Shown here piece by piece: positions 15,259-24,089 of a stretch of DNA of 46,961 nucleotides; position 1 is the first letter of the stretch; each line of letters begins with the position of its first letter. The notes beneath the pieces are model-generated. The model was not told where the DNA came from, did not search any database, and worked only from the letters and a program-made list of their open reading frames with translations. The DNA is from Microbacterium capsulatum. Lineage in GTDB: Bacteria; Actinomycetota; Actinomycetes; Actinomycetales; Microbacteriaceae. The DNA lies in contig NZ_JAVFCB010000015.1 of the NCBI RefSeq assembly GCF_030865425.1, forward strand, positions 1 to 46,961. Direction: 5' to 3'. Position numbers and translations under genes: made by a program.

Positions 15259-16452
15259 ATGAGAACAGCGCCGTTCCTCGACCTCTCCGACCCCGCCTTC
15301 GACGTCAACTCCGAGGAGGTGCACGCCGCCCGCGACGGCGGCTGGTACGCCGAGACGCCGTACGGCTGGGCGGTGCTGCGGTACGAGGAGGGCACCGCGC
15401 TGCTCAAGGACCGGCGGTTCCAGCAGGGCAACGCGCGCTGGCCGGCGCAGAACGGCATCCACGAGGGCCCCTGGCAGCAGTGGTGGGCTGAGACCCTGCT
15501 CAGCATCGAGGGCGCCGACCACCTGCGGATGCGCAAGCTCCTCGGCCCGGCGTTCCGGAACAAGACGATCGAGGCGATGCGGCCGCAGTTCCAGGCGCTC
15601 GCGGACGACCTCATCGACGCCTTCGCGCCCCGCGGATCCGTCGAGTTCGTGAGCGAGTTCGCCGAGCCGTACGCGTCGCGGATCCTGTGCCTGCTGCTCG
15701 GCCTGCCGGACGACGAGTGGCCGCAGGTCGCGCACTGGGCCGACGACCTCGGCAAGTCCTTCGGCATCAACGTGCGTCACGACCTGCCGCGCATCGAGGC
15801 CGCGCTCGAGGGCCTCACGGGCTACATCGAGGCGGTCGTGGCCGACCGGATGGCGCACCCGCGCGGCGATCTCGTGACGACGCTCGTGCAGGCGCACGAG
15901 GACGGCGATGCGCTGAGCCGCCGCGAGCTCTCCGTCGCCCTCGTCTTCCTCGCGTTCGCCGGAATGGAGACGACGCGCAACCAGCTCGGGCTCGCGCTGC
16001 AGACCTTCCTCGCTCACCCGGACCAGTGGGCGCTGCTCGCCGAGCGCCCCGACCTCGGCGCTCGCGCGGTCGAGGAGGTCATGCGCGTCAACCCGACCGT
16101 CACCTGGGTCACCCGCGAGGCGCTCGAGGACGTGGACCTGAACGGCCTGCAGGTGCCGAAGGGCGGGATCGTGCAGGTGCTCTCGCACGCGATCGGCACG
16201 GATCCGTCGAGGATGGGCGAGGATCCCGGTTTCGACCTGCGCGTCGAGGACCGCCCGCTGCACTCCGGCTTCGGCGGCGGGATCCACCACTGCCTCGGCC
16301 ACTTCGTCGCCCGCACCGACATGTCGGTCGCACTGCCCCTGCTCGCCCGCCGGATGCCCGACGCGGTGCCGGACGGTCCCGGCGAGTGGCTCCCGGTGTC
16401 CGGCAACACGGGGCCTGTGCGATTCCCGATCCGGTTCACGCCCGGCGCCTAG
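15259..16452 (+). CDS. Cytochrome P450
   Basis: 397 residues, soluble bacterial size. The I-helix oxygen-binding motif AGMETT is at 234-239, the K-helix ExxR at E273-R276, and the heme loop GFGGGIHHCLG at 337-347 with the thiolate ligand C345. Substrate is unknown. No ferredoxin or reductase gene is adjacent, so electrons must come from partners elsewhere. The neighbours (MoxR operon and a wall- or surface-type protein on the opposite strand) do not hint at a pathway. Confidence 0.95.
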   Translation: MRTAPFLDLSDPAFDVNSEEVHAARDGGWYAETPYGWAVLRYEEGTALLKDRRFQQGNARWPAQNGIHEGPWQQWWAETLLSIEGADHLRMRKLLGPAFRNKTIEAMRPQFQALADDLIDAFAPRGSVEFVSEFAEPYASRILCLLLGLPDDEWPQVAHWADDLGKSFGINVRHDLPRIEAALEGLTGYIEAVVADRMAHPRGDLVTTLVQAHEDGDALSRRELSVALVFLAFAGMETTRNQLGLALQTFLAHPDQWALLAERPDLGARAVEEVMRVNPTVTWVTREALEDVDLNGLQVPKGGIVQVLSHAIGTDPSRMGEDPGFDLRVEDRPLHSGFGGGIHHCLGHFVARTDMSVALPLLARRMPDAVPDGPGEWLPVSGNTGPVRFPIRFTPGA

Positions 16453-16490
16453 CCGGGCCGCGCCGGTCCCTCCACTCGGAACGAGCACGT

Positions 16491-17243
16491 TCAGAGCGAG
16501 CTGCGGCGGGCCTCGATCGGGGCGCCGGGGGTGCCGTCGGAGTAGGCGACGCGGATCAGCGGATCGTCGGTGCCGAGATCGACGAGGGAACGGCCGAGGG
16601 TGATCGACGCGTGGCCGGCGCCGTCGAAGCGGACGGATCCGGCGCGCGAGGACCCGTAGGTCACGGTCGCGGTCGCGCCCGGCTGGCCCGACAGCGAGAG
16701 GGTGTAGCCGTTCGCGATGCGGATGCCGAACAGCCCTGCCGTCGAGTTCTCGGTCAGCCCGAGGAACGCGAGCGGCGCCGGAGCCGGTGCGGCGGGTGCC
16801 GTGGGCGCCGGCGCGGCCGGGGCGGCCGGGGCTGCGGGTGTGGAGGGCGGTGCCGGGGCGACCGGTGCCGGGGCGGGTGAGGACGGATCCGAAGGCGTGG
16901 ACGGTGCGGCCGGATCGACCGGCGGCGGGGTGGGCTCGTCCCAGGGCGTGGGGGTCGGGATCGTCGGGGTCGGCAGCGCGGGACCGCCCGGCCCTCCTCC
17001 GCCCTCGCCGGCCAGCCCGTTGATCGGGTTGCCGTGGCCGCCCGCCTGGGCCGAGACGTCGGATCCGGTCGAGGCGTCGACGGGGGCGTGCCGCAGGAGC
17101 ACGAAGCCCAGGACGACGGCGTTCGCGCAGGCCAGCACCACGACCGCGATCCCGAGCAGCACGATCGCCCGCCGCCGGCGCGACGCGGACCCGGTGGGCA
17201 TCACGCGCGGGGTCGCCCAGCTGGGTTCCGTCGCGTGCGTCAT
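16491..17243 (-). CDS. Membrane-anchored proline/alanine-rich protein
   Basis: 250 residues. One transmembrane helix (about 25-50, AIVLLGIAVVVLACANAVVL) follows a basic N-terminus, so the rest is probably outside the cell. A long Pro/Ala/Thr-rich stretch (about 85-160, with repeats of the type PAAPAAPAP) acts as a spacer to a C-terminal beta-type domain of about 90 residues (GLTENSTAGLFGIRIANGYT onward) that I do not recognise. Divergent from purA. A surface display or wall-spanning role is inferred from the layout only. Confidence 0.7.
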   Translation of the reverse strand: MTHATEPSWATPRVMPTGSASRRRRAIVLLGIAVVVLACANAVVLGFVLLRHAPVDASTGSDVSAQAGGHGNPINGLAGEGGGGPGGPALPTPTIPTPTPWDEPTPPPVDPAAPSTPSDPSSPAPAPVAPAPPSTPAAPAAPAAPAPTAPAAPAPAPLAFLGLTENSTAGLFGIRIANGYTLSLSGQPGATATVTYGSSRAGSVRFDGAGHASITLGRSLVDLGTDDPLIRVAYSDGTPGAPIEARRSSL

Positions 17244-17352
17244 GACCTGGTCGTTCCGTTCCGCGCGACGCGTGTCGCCGCGCGTCCGCCTCACGATACC
17301 CGCCCGTTCCTGGAAGGCAACCCCTCCCGGCCGCCGCGTCGGTGCCCTCCGA

Positions 17353-17447
17353 TAGGATGAAGCCGCCCGATCGGGCCAGCTCATCGGCCGGTGCAAACCC
17401 GGCGAAAAGCACGGCGGCCACCGGCCGCACCCAAGGGGGATGCACCC
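17353..17447 (+). promoter_or_regulatory. purA promoter and structured leader
   Basis: TAGGAT (17353-17358) is a likely -10; the transcript would begin near 17365. The leader contains a perfect palindrome GCCCGATCGGGC (17365-17376) and a stem CGGCCGGTG/CACCGGCCG (17385-17393 with 17419-17427) enclosing a 25-nt loop with a smaller CCG/CGG stem. An AAGGGGG ribosome site follows. This is more structure than other leaders here; I do not recognise a known riboswitch class. Confidence 0.45.
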
Positions 17448-18734
17448 ATGCCAGGAATCGTGATCGTCGGCGTCCAGTGGGGCGACGAGGGCAAGGGCAA
17501 GGCCACCGACCTGCTCGGCGAGCGCACCGACTGGGTCGTCAAGTTCAACGGCGGCAACAACGCCGGGCACACGGTCGTCGTCGGCGACGAGAAGTACGCG
17601 CTGCACCTGCTCCCCTCCGGGATCCTGTCCCCCGGCGTGAACCCGGTCATCGGCAACGGCGTCGTGATCGACCTCGAGGTGCTGTTCAGCGAGCTCGAGG
17701 CGCTCGGATCCCGCGGCATCGACACGTCCCGCCTGAAGGTGAGCGCCAACGCGCACATCATCACGCAGTACCACCGCACGCTCGACAAGGTCACCGAGCG
17801 CTTCCTCGGCAAGCGCATGATCGGCACGACCGGCCGCGGCATCGGCCCGGCCTACGCCGACAAGATCAACCGTGTCGGGATCCGCGTGCAGGACCTCTTC
17901 GACGAGAACATCCTGCGGCAGAAGGTGGAGGGCGCCCTCGACCAGAAGAACCACCTGCTCGTGAAGGTGTTCAACCGCCGCGCGATCACGTGCGACGAGA
18001 TCATCGAGGATCTGCTCTCCTACGCCGAGCGGCTGCGCCCCATGGTCGCCGACACGAGCCACCTGCTCGACGACGCGCTGAGTCGCGGCGAGGTCGTCGT
18101 GTTCGAGGGCGGCCAGGCCACCATGCTCGACGTCGACCACGGCACCTACCCGTTCGTCACCTCCTCCTCCGCGACGGCGGGCGGGGCGGCGACCGGATCC
18201 GGGGTGGGCCCCGGCCGCCTCGACCGCATCGTAGGCATCGTCAAGGCCTACACGACCCGCGTCGGATCGGGTCCGTTCCCCACCGAGCTCTTCGACGAGC
18301 AGGGCGAATGGCTGCGCGCCCGCGGTTTCGAGTTCGGCACCACGACCGGCCGCCCGCGCCGGGTGGGCTGGTACGACGCCCCGATCACGCGCTACGCGAC
18401 CCGGGTCAACGGCATCACCGACCTCGTGCTGACCAAGCTCGACATCCTCGACGGTCTCGAGCAGATCCCCGTCTGCGTCGCCTACGACGTCGACGGCGTG
18501 CGCTTCGACGACGTGCCGGTGAACCAGAGTGACTTCCACCACGCGAAGCCGATCCTGGAGTACTTCCCGGGCTGGAGCGAGGACATCTCCTCGGCCCGCA
18601 CCTTCGAGGATCTGCCGAAGAACGCGCAGGACTACGTGCTCGCCCTGGAGAAGATGTCCGGCACGCGCATCTCGGTGATCGGCGTCGGCCCGGAGCGCGA
18701 CGAGGTCATCGTCCGGCACGACCTGCTCGACTGA
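17448..18734 (+). CDS. purA: Adenylosuccinate synthetase
   Basis: 428 residues, the usual length. Makes adenylosuccinate from IMP, aspartate and GTP in AMP synthesis. The GTP-binding start VGVQWGDEGKGK is at 8-19, with FNGGNNAGHT, RGIGPAYADK, SSSATAGGAATGSGVGP and the switch loop TTTGRPRRVGWYD. An upstream in-frame ATG at 17391 would translate the structured leader and is rejected; AAGGGGG precedes ATG at 17448. The lactonase gene follows after one base, so the two are probably co-transcribed. Confidence 0.98.
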   Translation: MPGIVIVGVQWGDEGKGKATDLLGERTDWVVKFNGGNNAGHTVVVGDEKYALHLLPSGILSPGVNPVIGNGVVIDLEVLFSELEALGSRGIDTSRLKVSANAHIITQYHRTLDKVTERFLGKRMIGTTGRGIGPAYADKINRVGIRVQDLFDENILRQKVEGALDQKNHLLVKVFNRRAITCDEIIEDLLSYAERLRPMVADTSHLLDDALSRGEVVVFEGGQATMLDVDHGTYPFVTSSSATAGGAATGSGVGPGRLDRIVGIVKAYTTRVGSGPFPTELFDEQGEWLRARGFEFGTTTGRPRRVGWYDAPITRYATRVNGITDLVLTKLDILDGLEQIPVCVAYDVDGVRFDDVPVNQSDFHHAKPILEYFPGWSEDISSARTFEDLPKNAQDYVLALEKMSGTRISVIGVGPERDEVIVRHDLLD

Positions 18735-18735
18735 C

Positions 18736-19851
18736 GTGACCCGATTCTGGGTCGGCGGGTACGGCCCCGACATGGACGGCCAGGCCGCCGGGATCGGGCT
18801 GCTCGCCGGATCCGATGGCCGTGTGCCGACGACCCTCGCGTACCGCGGGGCGGTCGCGTCGGCCGTGTCGCCGTCCTGGCTCGCCGCGCATCCGACCCAC
18901 GACGTCGTCTACGCGGCGCTGGAGGGATCCGGGGGCGTCGCGGCCTTCGCGCGCTCCGGTGAGAGCGCACTGACTCCGCTCGGCGCCCCGGTCTCCGCGG
19001 GTGCCGCGGTCTGCCACCTGGCCGTGTCCCCCGACGCGCGGTTCCTCGTCGCGAGCTGCTACGGCGACGGCCGGGTCGTGCGGATCGGCCTGGGTGCGGA
19101 CGGCACGCTCGTCCCCGGCGGACGCGACAGGGCGGCCGAGGTGCGTGCCGCGCTGTTCGGCGAGGAGCCGCCGACCCAGGGCGAGGATCCGCAGGCGGCG
19201 ACGGATCCCCACGCGTCGGATCCGCACCGTCTCGATCCCCACGGGAACCCGCGCGTCTCGCACGCGCACGCCGCCGCCTTCCTGCCGGACGGCCGGATCG
19301 CGACGACCGACCTCGGCTTCGATCTCGTGCGCATCTGGCGCTCGGGCGTGACCGGGCTGGTGCGCGATCACGAGGTCGTGCTACCGCGTGGATCCGGCCC
19401 GCGGCACATGGTCGTGCATCCGAGCGGGCACCTGCACGTCGTGACCGAGTACTCCTGCGAGCTGTTCACTCTCGCCGCCGACCGGGAGGGCCGCTGGGGC
19501 CTCGTCGCCGGCACCGTCGTCTCGGCGATCGCGACCCCCGGTCACGACTACCCGGCCGAGCTCAGCCGCTCCCGCGACGGCGCGACCCTGTACGCCGGGG
19601 TGCGCGGCAGCAACACCATCGCGGCTCTGCGCGTGCGCGGATCCGGCGAACGGGTCGAGCCGCTCGCGCTCGCCGACGCCGGCGTCGACTGGCCTCGCCA
19701 CCACGTCGTGCACGACGGCGCCGTGCTGGTCTCCGGCCAGCGCTCGGACGAGATCAGCGTGCTCGACATCGACGACCGCACCGGCGCCCCCGGCCGCGTC
19801 CGCCACCGCACTCCCGCGCCGACGCCGACGCACCTGCTGCTCGTGCGCTGA
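18736..19851 (+). CDS. Lactonase-family seven-bladed beta-propeller protein
   Basis: 371 residues, 6-phosphogluconolactonase (YbhE/Pgl2) type. Blade motifs recur: WLAAHPTHDVVYAALEG, HLAVSPDARFLVASCYGDG, HAHAAAFLPDGRIATTDLGFD, GSGPRHMVVHPSGHLHVVTEY and PAELSRSRDGATLYAGVRGSN. The family hydrolyses the lactone formed in the pentose phosphate pathway, but many members have other or unknown substrates. GTG start one base after the purA stop. A hydrophilic insert near residues 150-175 is rich in DPH and encoded by several GGATCC-type hexamers. Confidence 0.85.
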   Translation: MTRFWVGGYGPDMDGQAAGIGLLAGSDGRVPTTLAYRGAVASAVSPSWLAAHPTHDVVYAALEGSGGVAAFARSGESALTPLGAPVSAGAAVCHLAVSPDARFLVASCYGDGRVVRIGLGADGTLVPGGRDRAAEVRAALFGEEPPTQGEDPQAATDPHASDPHRLDPHGNPRVSHAHAAAFLPDGRIATTDLGFDLVRIWRSGVTGLVRDHEVVLPRGSGPRHMVVHPSGHLHVVTEYSCELFTLAADREGRWGLVAGTVVSAIATPGHDYPAELSRSRDGATLYAGVRGSNTIAALRVRGSGERVEPLALADAGVDWPRHHVVHDGAVLVSGQRSDEISVLDIDDRTGAPGRVRHRTPAPTPTHLLLVR

Positions 19852-19860
19852 GCCCGGAAC

Positions 19861-19965
19861 GGCGACGCCTGCACGATCGGGCGACGTCTGCACAATCGGG
19901 CGACGTCTGCACGATCGCATCGGCGGAACGATCGTGCATTCGTCGCAGGATCGTGCGGTCGTCGC
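19861..19965. repeat. 19-bp repeat array, three forward and two inverted units
   Basis: GGCGACGTCTGCACGATCG and close variants at 19861-19879, 19880-19898 and 19899-19917, a 10-nt spacer, then the inverted form (CGATCGTGCATTCGTCGC, and a second variant ending at 19965). The arms can fold into one large hairpin. Located between convergent genes. Confidence 0.8.
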
Positions 19966-20015
19966 GCCGCCCGCACCGCGGGATCAGCCCCGCGGCCGCA
20001 CCCCGCGGACGCGAA

Positions 20016-20053
20016 GATGCCCCGGAGCAGGATGGCGCCTGCTCCGGGGCATC
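20016..20053 (-). terminator. Terminator-like hairpin after the deaminase operon
   Basis: A perfect 16-bp stem (GATGCCCCGGAGCAGG and its complement) with a 6-nt loop, 7 bp past the deaminase stop codon. No clear T-run on either side, but it is the strongest simple hairpin at a gene end in the window and may work for both strands. Confidence 0.75.
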
Positions 20054-20060
20054 CCGCCGC

Positions 20061-21167
20061 TTACAGGCCGGCGGCGTCCAGCTCGACGATCGCGGCCTCG
20101 ACCTCCGCGCGCAGGGCGGCGCGCTCCGGGTCGGGCAGCCACGAGGCGTCGACGGCCCGCAGGGCCATCCGGCTCAGCTGCTCACGGGTCGCACCGATCT
20201 GCTCGTTGAGGATCGTGTACTCGTTCGTCAGCGAGGTGGGGAACATGCCCGGGTCGTCGGAGCAGGGAATGACGTTCAGACCCGCCTCGAGCATCGCCCC
20301 GATGGACGCGCGCCGCCACGGACGCCAGGAGCGCCGCGAGGTGGTGGACCCGACCGTGAAGGCGACACGCTCGTCGCGGACGCGCGCCACAACGTCCGGA
20401 TCCTCCAGCACGTAGTACCCGTGATCGATGCGGTCGCAGCCGAGCAGGTCGAGGCACGTGATGGTGTTCTGCGCGCTGGGGGCGTGCTCCGAGGAGTGCG
20501 CCGTCCGCTTCAGACCCGCCTGGCCCGCCAGCCGATACGCGTCCGCGAAGCGCTCCGGGGGGCCGGCGGTCTCGAGGTTGTCCAGGCCGATGCCCACGAC
20601 GTACTCGTTCGGGTTGTCGACGACCTCCCGCACACCGGCCAGAGCCTCCTCGCCGCTCTTGGACCGGTCGACGCCCTTGATGAGCCGCCCCGTCATCCCG
20701 AAGTCGCGCTCCGCCATCCGGATGCCCTCGGCGTACGCGGCCACGCTCCCGGCGTAGCCGAGCGACGCGAGGTGCTCCGGCACGTCGTCGAAGAACAGCT
20801 CCAGGTGCCGCACCCCGCTCTGCCGGTGGGCGTCCTCGAACGCCTCGTAGACGATCCGGGTGAGATCGTCCGCCTCGCGCAGCGACTGGATGACCCAGGT
20901 GGAGGCCTGGAACAGCGAGTAGGAGACCTCGGGTTCGTCTGCCGACCGGCCCTGCGGGACGGGGATCACGGTGTTCTCGTACAGCGCGGGGTCCGGCGGC
21001 AGCGAGTTGATGTCGGCGAAGATGCGCTCGGGCTCGTCCGGGAGGTCGAGGCCGGAGCGCCGGGCCAGCTCGGCGAAGGTCGTCGCGCGCACCGCACCGA
21101 TGAGGTGGCAGTGCAGCTCGACCTTCGGGAGCCCCCGGATCCATTCGCCGGTGACGGCGGGCGTCAC
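20061..21167 (-). CDS. Adenosine-deaminase-family amidohydrolase
   Basis: 368 residues. The zinc and catalytic residues of the family are all in place: H19 and H21 (ELHCHLIG), the H-x-x-E catalytic pair in RTAHSSEHAP, the histidine of DRIDHGYY and the Asp pair of CSDDP. The usual HAGE is HSSE here and the usual HLDG is HLIG, so the substrate may not be plain adenosine. GTG start overlaps the stop of the transporter binding protein (GTGA), tying the enzyme to the import system. Last gene of a five-gene operon. Confidence 0.88.
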   Translation of the reverse strand: MTPAVTGEWIRGLPKVELHCHLIGAVRATTFAELARRSGLDLPDEPERIFADINSLPPDPALYENTVIPVPQGRSADEPEVSYSLFQASTWVIQSLREADDLTRIVYEAFEDAHRQSGVRHLELFFDDVPEHLASLGYAGSVAAYAEGIRMAERDFGMTGRLIKGVDRSKSGEEALAGVREVVDNPNEYVVGIGLDNLETAGPPERFADAYRLAGQAGLKRTAHSSEHAPSAQNTITCLDLLGCDRIDHGYYVLEDPDVVARVRDERVAFTVGSTTSRRSWRPWRRASIGAMLEAGLNVIPCSDDPGMFPTSLTNEYTILNEQIGATREQLSRMALRAVDASWLPDPERAALRAEVEAAIVELDAAGL

Positions 21168-22261
21168 TTCGCGGTCACTTCGCGGGCGAAGCGGTCGACC
21201 CACTGGCTGCGGGTGGGGACGAGCTTCGACGGGTCGAGCGTCTTGTAGCCCGCGGCCATCGGGTCCTTCCCGATGTCGCCGACGACGGCCTGGATCTCCT
21301 TCGGGATCGTCGCGCCCGGGTTCACCGGCAGGTCGCCGACGAGCTTCGCGGAGGCGGTCTGCGCCTCGACGCCGAGGAGGTACTGGATGAACTTGTACGC
21401 GGCGTCGGTGTGGGCGGCGCCCTTCGGGATCATCGCGCGGTTGGTCGCCATGTAGGCGCCCTTGGACGGCGCGGTCCAGGCGATCGGCTCGCCGGAGGCG
21501 ACGAGCTTCGTGGCGAAGCCGTTGAGCGCGTCGGCCGCCACGATCTCCTTCTGGGTGATCAGGTTGGTCACCTCGGTCGACGAGCTGTAGAACTGCAGGA
21601 CGTTCGGAGCCCAGCCGTGCATGGTCTTGAACGCGCTGTCGACGTCGTAGGGGCCCTTGCCGTACGCGGTGCCGACGCCGCTGATGGTCAGCTGTCCGGC
21701 GGTCACGGCGATGTCGGGCAGGGCGAGCTTGCCCGCGTAGGCCTTGTTGCCGTACAGGCTCCAATCGGCCGCCTGCTTCTTGTCGAGCGCGTCCGTGCGG
21801 TAGAGCGTGCCGTTGAGCTGGTAGCTGTACGCGGGACCGTCGTAGGCGCTCTCCTTGGCGAACGAGGCGATGTCCTTCAGCGCCGGTACCTTCGACGCGT
21901 CGACCTTCTGGAACAGGTCGTCCTTCTGGCCGAGCGCGGCGTAGAAGTCGCTGATCATCATCACGTCCACGCCCGGGTCGACGCCTGCCGCGAGCTGCAG
22001 CTTGGAGATCCGGTCGGAGTTCGACCCGGTGTCGATCTGGACGGTGATGCCGGTCGCCTTGGTGAACGGGTCGATCACGGCCTGCTTGAGCTGATCGACG
22101 CCGAACGGGAAGGTGCTCACCACGAGGGTCTTGGACTCGGGGGCGGCGGAGGTGGCGCTCGGCGCGGCGGCCGGAGCGGCGGAGCTGCAGCCGGCGAGGG
22201 CGATGGCGGATGCCGTGAGGCCGGCGACGAGCGCGACGGCGCGGAGGCGGCGGATCTTCAT
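21164..22261 (-). CDS. ABC-transporter substrate-binding lipoprotein (polyamine/iron type)
   Basis: 365 residues. A lipoprotein signal ends at LAGC (C25), followed by an Ala/Ser/Pro linker and a two-lobed binding protein of the PotD/FbpA-like cluster (LVVSTFPFGVDQLKQAVIDPFTKATG, DVMMISDFYAALGQ, DAAYKFIQYLLGVEAQ). Binds the solute outside the membrane and delivers it to the two permeases. The substrate is unknown; coupling to the deaminase suggests an amino-purine or other amine. ATG at 22261 starts the signal peptide. Confidence 0.9.
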   Translation of the reverse strand: MKIRRLRAVALVAGLTASAIALAGCSSAAPAAAPSATSAAPESKTLVVSTFPFGVDQLKQAVIDPFTKATGITVQIDTGSNSDRISKLQLAAGVDPGVDVMMISDFYAALGQKDDLFQKVDASKVPALKDIASFAKESAYDGPAYSYQLNGTLYRTDALDKKQAADWSLYGNKAYAGKLALPDIAVTAGQLTISGVGTAYGKGPYDVDSAFKTMHGWAPNVLQFYSSSTEVTNLITQKEIVAADALNGFATKLVASGEPIAWTAPSKGAYMATNRAMIPKGAAHTDAAYKFIQYLLGVEAQTASAKLVGDLPVNPGATIPKEIQAVVGDIGKDPMAAGYKTLDPSKLVPTRSQWVDRFAREVTAK

Positions 22262-22299
22262 GGGTGTTCCTTTCGGGATCGGTCGGGACGAGCTCGGGG

Positions 22300-23295
22300 T
22301 CAGTCGGACAGGGCGATGAGGTGGGAGGCGGAGGCGGACACCGTCACGGCGTCGCCGGGGACGACGCGGGGCGCGCCGTCGGCCCGCACGTGCGAGCGCA
22401 GGGTGACCGTGTCGGAACGGTCGTTCGCGTCGACCGTGATCAGCAGGTCCACGCCGCGGTAGGCGACATCGCGCACGGTCGCCGGCAGCGACCATCCGGC
22501 GGTGCGGGAGGAATCGCCCGGCTCGACGACGACGTGCTCGGGCCGGACGGTCACCAGGCCGTCGGCGGTCTGCACGAAGTTCTCGTAGCCGAGGAAGTCG
22601 GCGACGAAGCGGTTGGCGGGGGATCCGAAGACGTCCGCCGGAGCGCCCTGCTGCATGATCCTGCCGGCGCGCATGAGCACCATCTCGTCGCTCATCTCGA
22701 GCGCCTCGTCCTGGTCGTGCGTGACGAGCACGACCGTGAGTCCGGTCTCGTGCTGGATGCGCCGGATCTCCGCGCGCATCTGCACCCGGAGGCGCGCGTC
22801 GAGGTTCGACAGCGGCTCGTCGAGGAGCAGCAGCCTGGGCCGGATCGCGATCGCGCGGGCGAGGGCGACCCGCTGCTGCTGCCCGCCGGACAGGGCGCGC
22901 GGCTTGCGGGCGGCGAGGTGGACGAGGCCGACGAGTTCGAGGCTCTCGGCGACGCGCGCGTCGCGCTCGCGCCGCCCGACACGGCGCAGCTTGAGACCGT
23001 AGGCGACGTTCTCGGCGACGGTCATGTGCGGGAACAGCGCGTACGACTGGAACACCATGCCGAGACCGCGCTTCTCGGGCGGCGTGCGGGTGGCGTCGGC
23101 GCCGTCGATCAGGATCCGTCCGCTGGTCGGGCGGGTGTACCCGGCCAGCATCCGGAGGGACGTGGTCTTGCCGCATCCGGAGGGCCCGAGCAGCGTCGTG
23201 AGCTTGCCCGCGGGGATGCTGAGGTCGATGCCGTCGACGGCGGTGAAGTCGCCGAAGACCTGGCTGACGGATTCGAACTGCGCTGCTGCGTTCAT
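22300..23295 (-). CDS. ABC-transporter ATPase (PotA-like)
   Basis: 331 residues. Walker A GPSGCGKTT at 37-45, Q-loop FQSYALFPH, signature LSGGQQQR, Walker B LLLLDEPLSNLD and the H-loop THDQDEA, then a C-terminal TOBE-type beta domain (about 240-331). This layout is that of polyamine, iron and thiamine importers. ATG overlaps the permease stop (ATGA). The gap to the next gene is 38 bp. Confidence 0.95.
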   Translation of the reverse strand: MNAAAQFESVSQVFGDFTAVDGIDLSIPAGKLTTLLGPSGCGKTTSLRMLAGYTRPTSGRILIDGADATRTPPEKRGLGMVFQSYALFPHMTVAENVAYGLKLRRVGRRERDARVAESLELVGLVHLAARKPRALSGGQQQRVALARAIAIRPRLLLLDEPLSNLDARLRVQMRAEIRRIQHETGLTVVLVTHDQDEALEMSDEMVLMRAGRIMQQGAPADVFGSPANRFVADFLGYENFVQTADGLVTVRPEHVVVEPGDSSRTAGWSLPATVRDVAYRGVDLLITVDANDRSDTVTLRSHVRADGAPRVVPGDAVTVSASASHLIALSD

Positions 23296-24089
23296 CGGTT
23301 GATGCCTCCGAAGATCTTGGCGAAGCCGACGGTCTTCTCGGCGATGACGGCGATGACGATCGTGGCGGCGAGGATGAGGGTCGATGCGGCCGCGACCATG
23401 GGGTCGTAGCTCTGCTGCACGTAGTCGAGCATCGTGACGGGCAGCGTGCGGGTCGTGCGGCTCTGCAGCAGGAGCGAGAGCGGCACGTTGTTGAACGAGG
23501 TGATGAAGCTCAGCAGTGCGGCCGAGAAGATGCCCGGCCGCAGGATGGGCAGCGTGATCGTCCAGAACGTGCGCCACGGCGAGGCGCCGAGTCCGCGGGC
23601 GGCCTCCTCCAGGAACGGATCCGCGCCGATGACGGCGGCACCGGTCACGCGCACGGCGTAGGGCAGCAGGAGCGCCGTGTGCCCGACGAGCAGCACGAAC
23701 CAGTTGTCGATCCGGAACGAGACGATCAGCTGCTGGAACAGGGCCAGTCCGACGACGAGCTCCGGGACGATCAGCGGAGAGAGGAAGAGGCCTTCCACGA
23801 TGCCCTTGCCGGGGAGCCGGCCGCGGTGGATCGCGAGCGTCGTCGGCACGCCGACGAGGAGCGCGAGGAGCGTCGCCAGCAGGGCGATCTCGACGCTGGT
23901 CACGAGCGAGCCGATGAACGGCTGGTACTTCAGAGCCGCGTCGAACCACTGCAGGGAGAAGCCCTGGGGTGGGAACTTCAGCGTCGGGCTTCGAGTGAAC
24001 GAGACGGCGACGACGAACAGGATCGGCACGATCATCACGATGTAGCCGGCGACGGCGAAGGCCGTGGCGACCGGGCGTGCGGTCTTCAC
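23292..24089 (-). CDS. ABC-transporter permease (PotC-like)
   Basis: 265 residues with about six transmembrane helices. The EAA loop that docks the ATPase reads EEAARGLGASPWRTFWTITLP. GTG start overlaps the stop of the first permease (GTGA). Second half of the membrane channel. Confidence 0.92.
   Translation of the reverse strand: MKTARPVATAFAVAGYIVMIVPILFVVAVSFTRSPTLKFPPQGFSLQWFDAALKYQPFIGSLVTSVEIALLATLLALLVGVPTTLAIHRGRLPGKGIVEGLFLSPLIVPELVVGLALFQQLIVSFRIDNWFVLLVGHTALLLPYAVRVTGAAVIGADPFLEEAARGLGASPWRTFWTITLPILRPGIFSAALLSFITSFNNVPLSLLLQSRTTRTLPVTMLDYVQQSYDPMVAAASTLILAATIVIAVIAEKTVGFAKIFGGINR

Noticed and set aside
16491..18773. A 760-codon minus-strand frame spanning the purA region
   Set aside because: Only the last 250 codons (from 17243) form a sensible membrane-anchored protein; the rest is antisense to purA.
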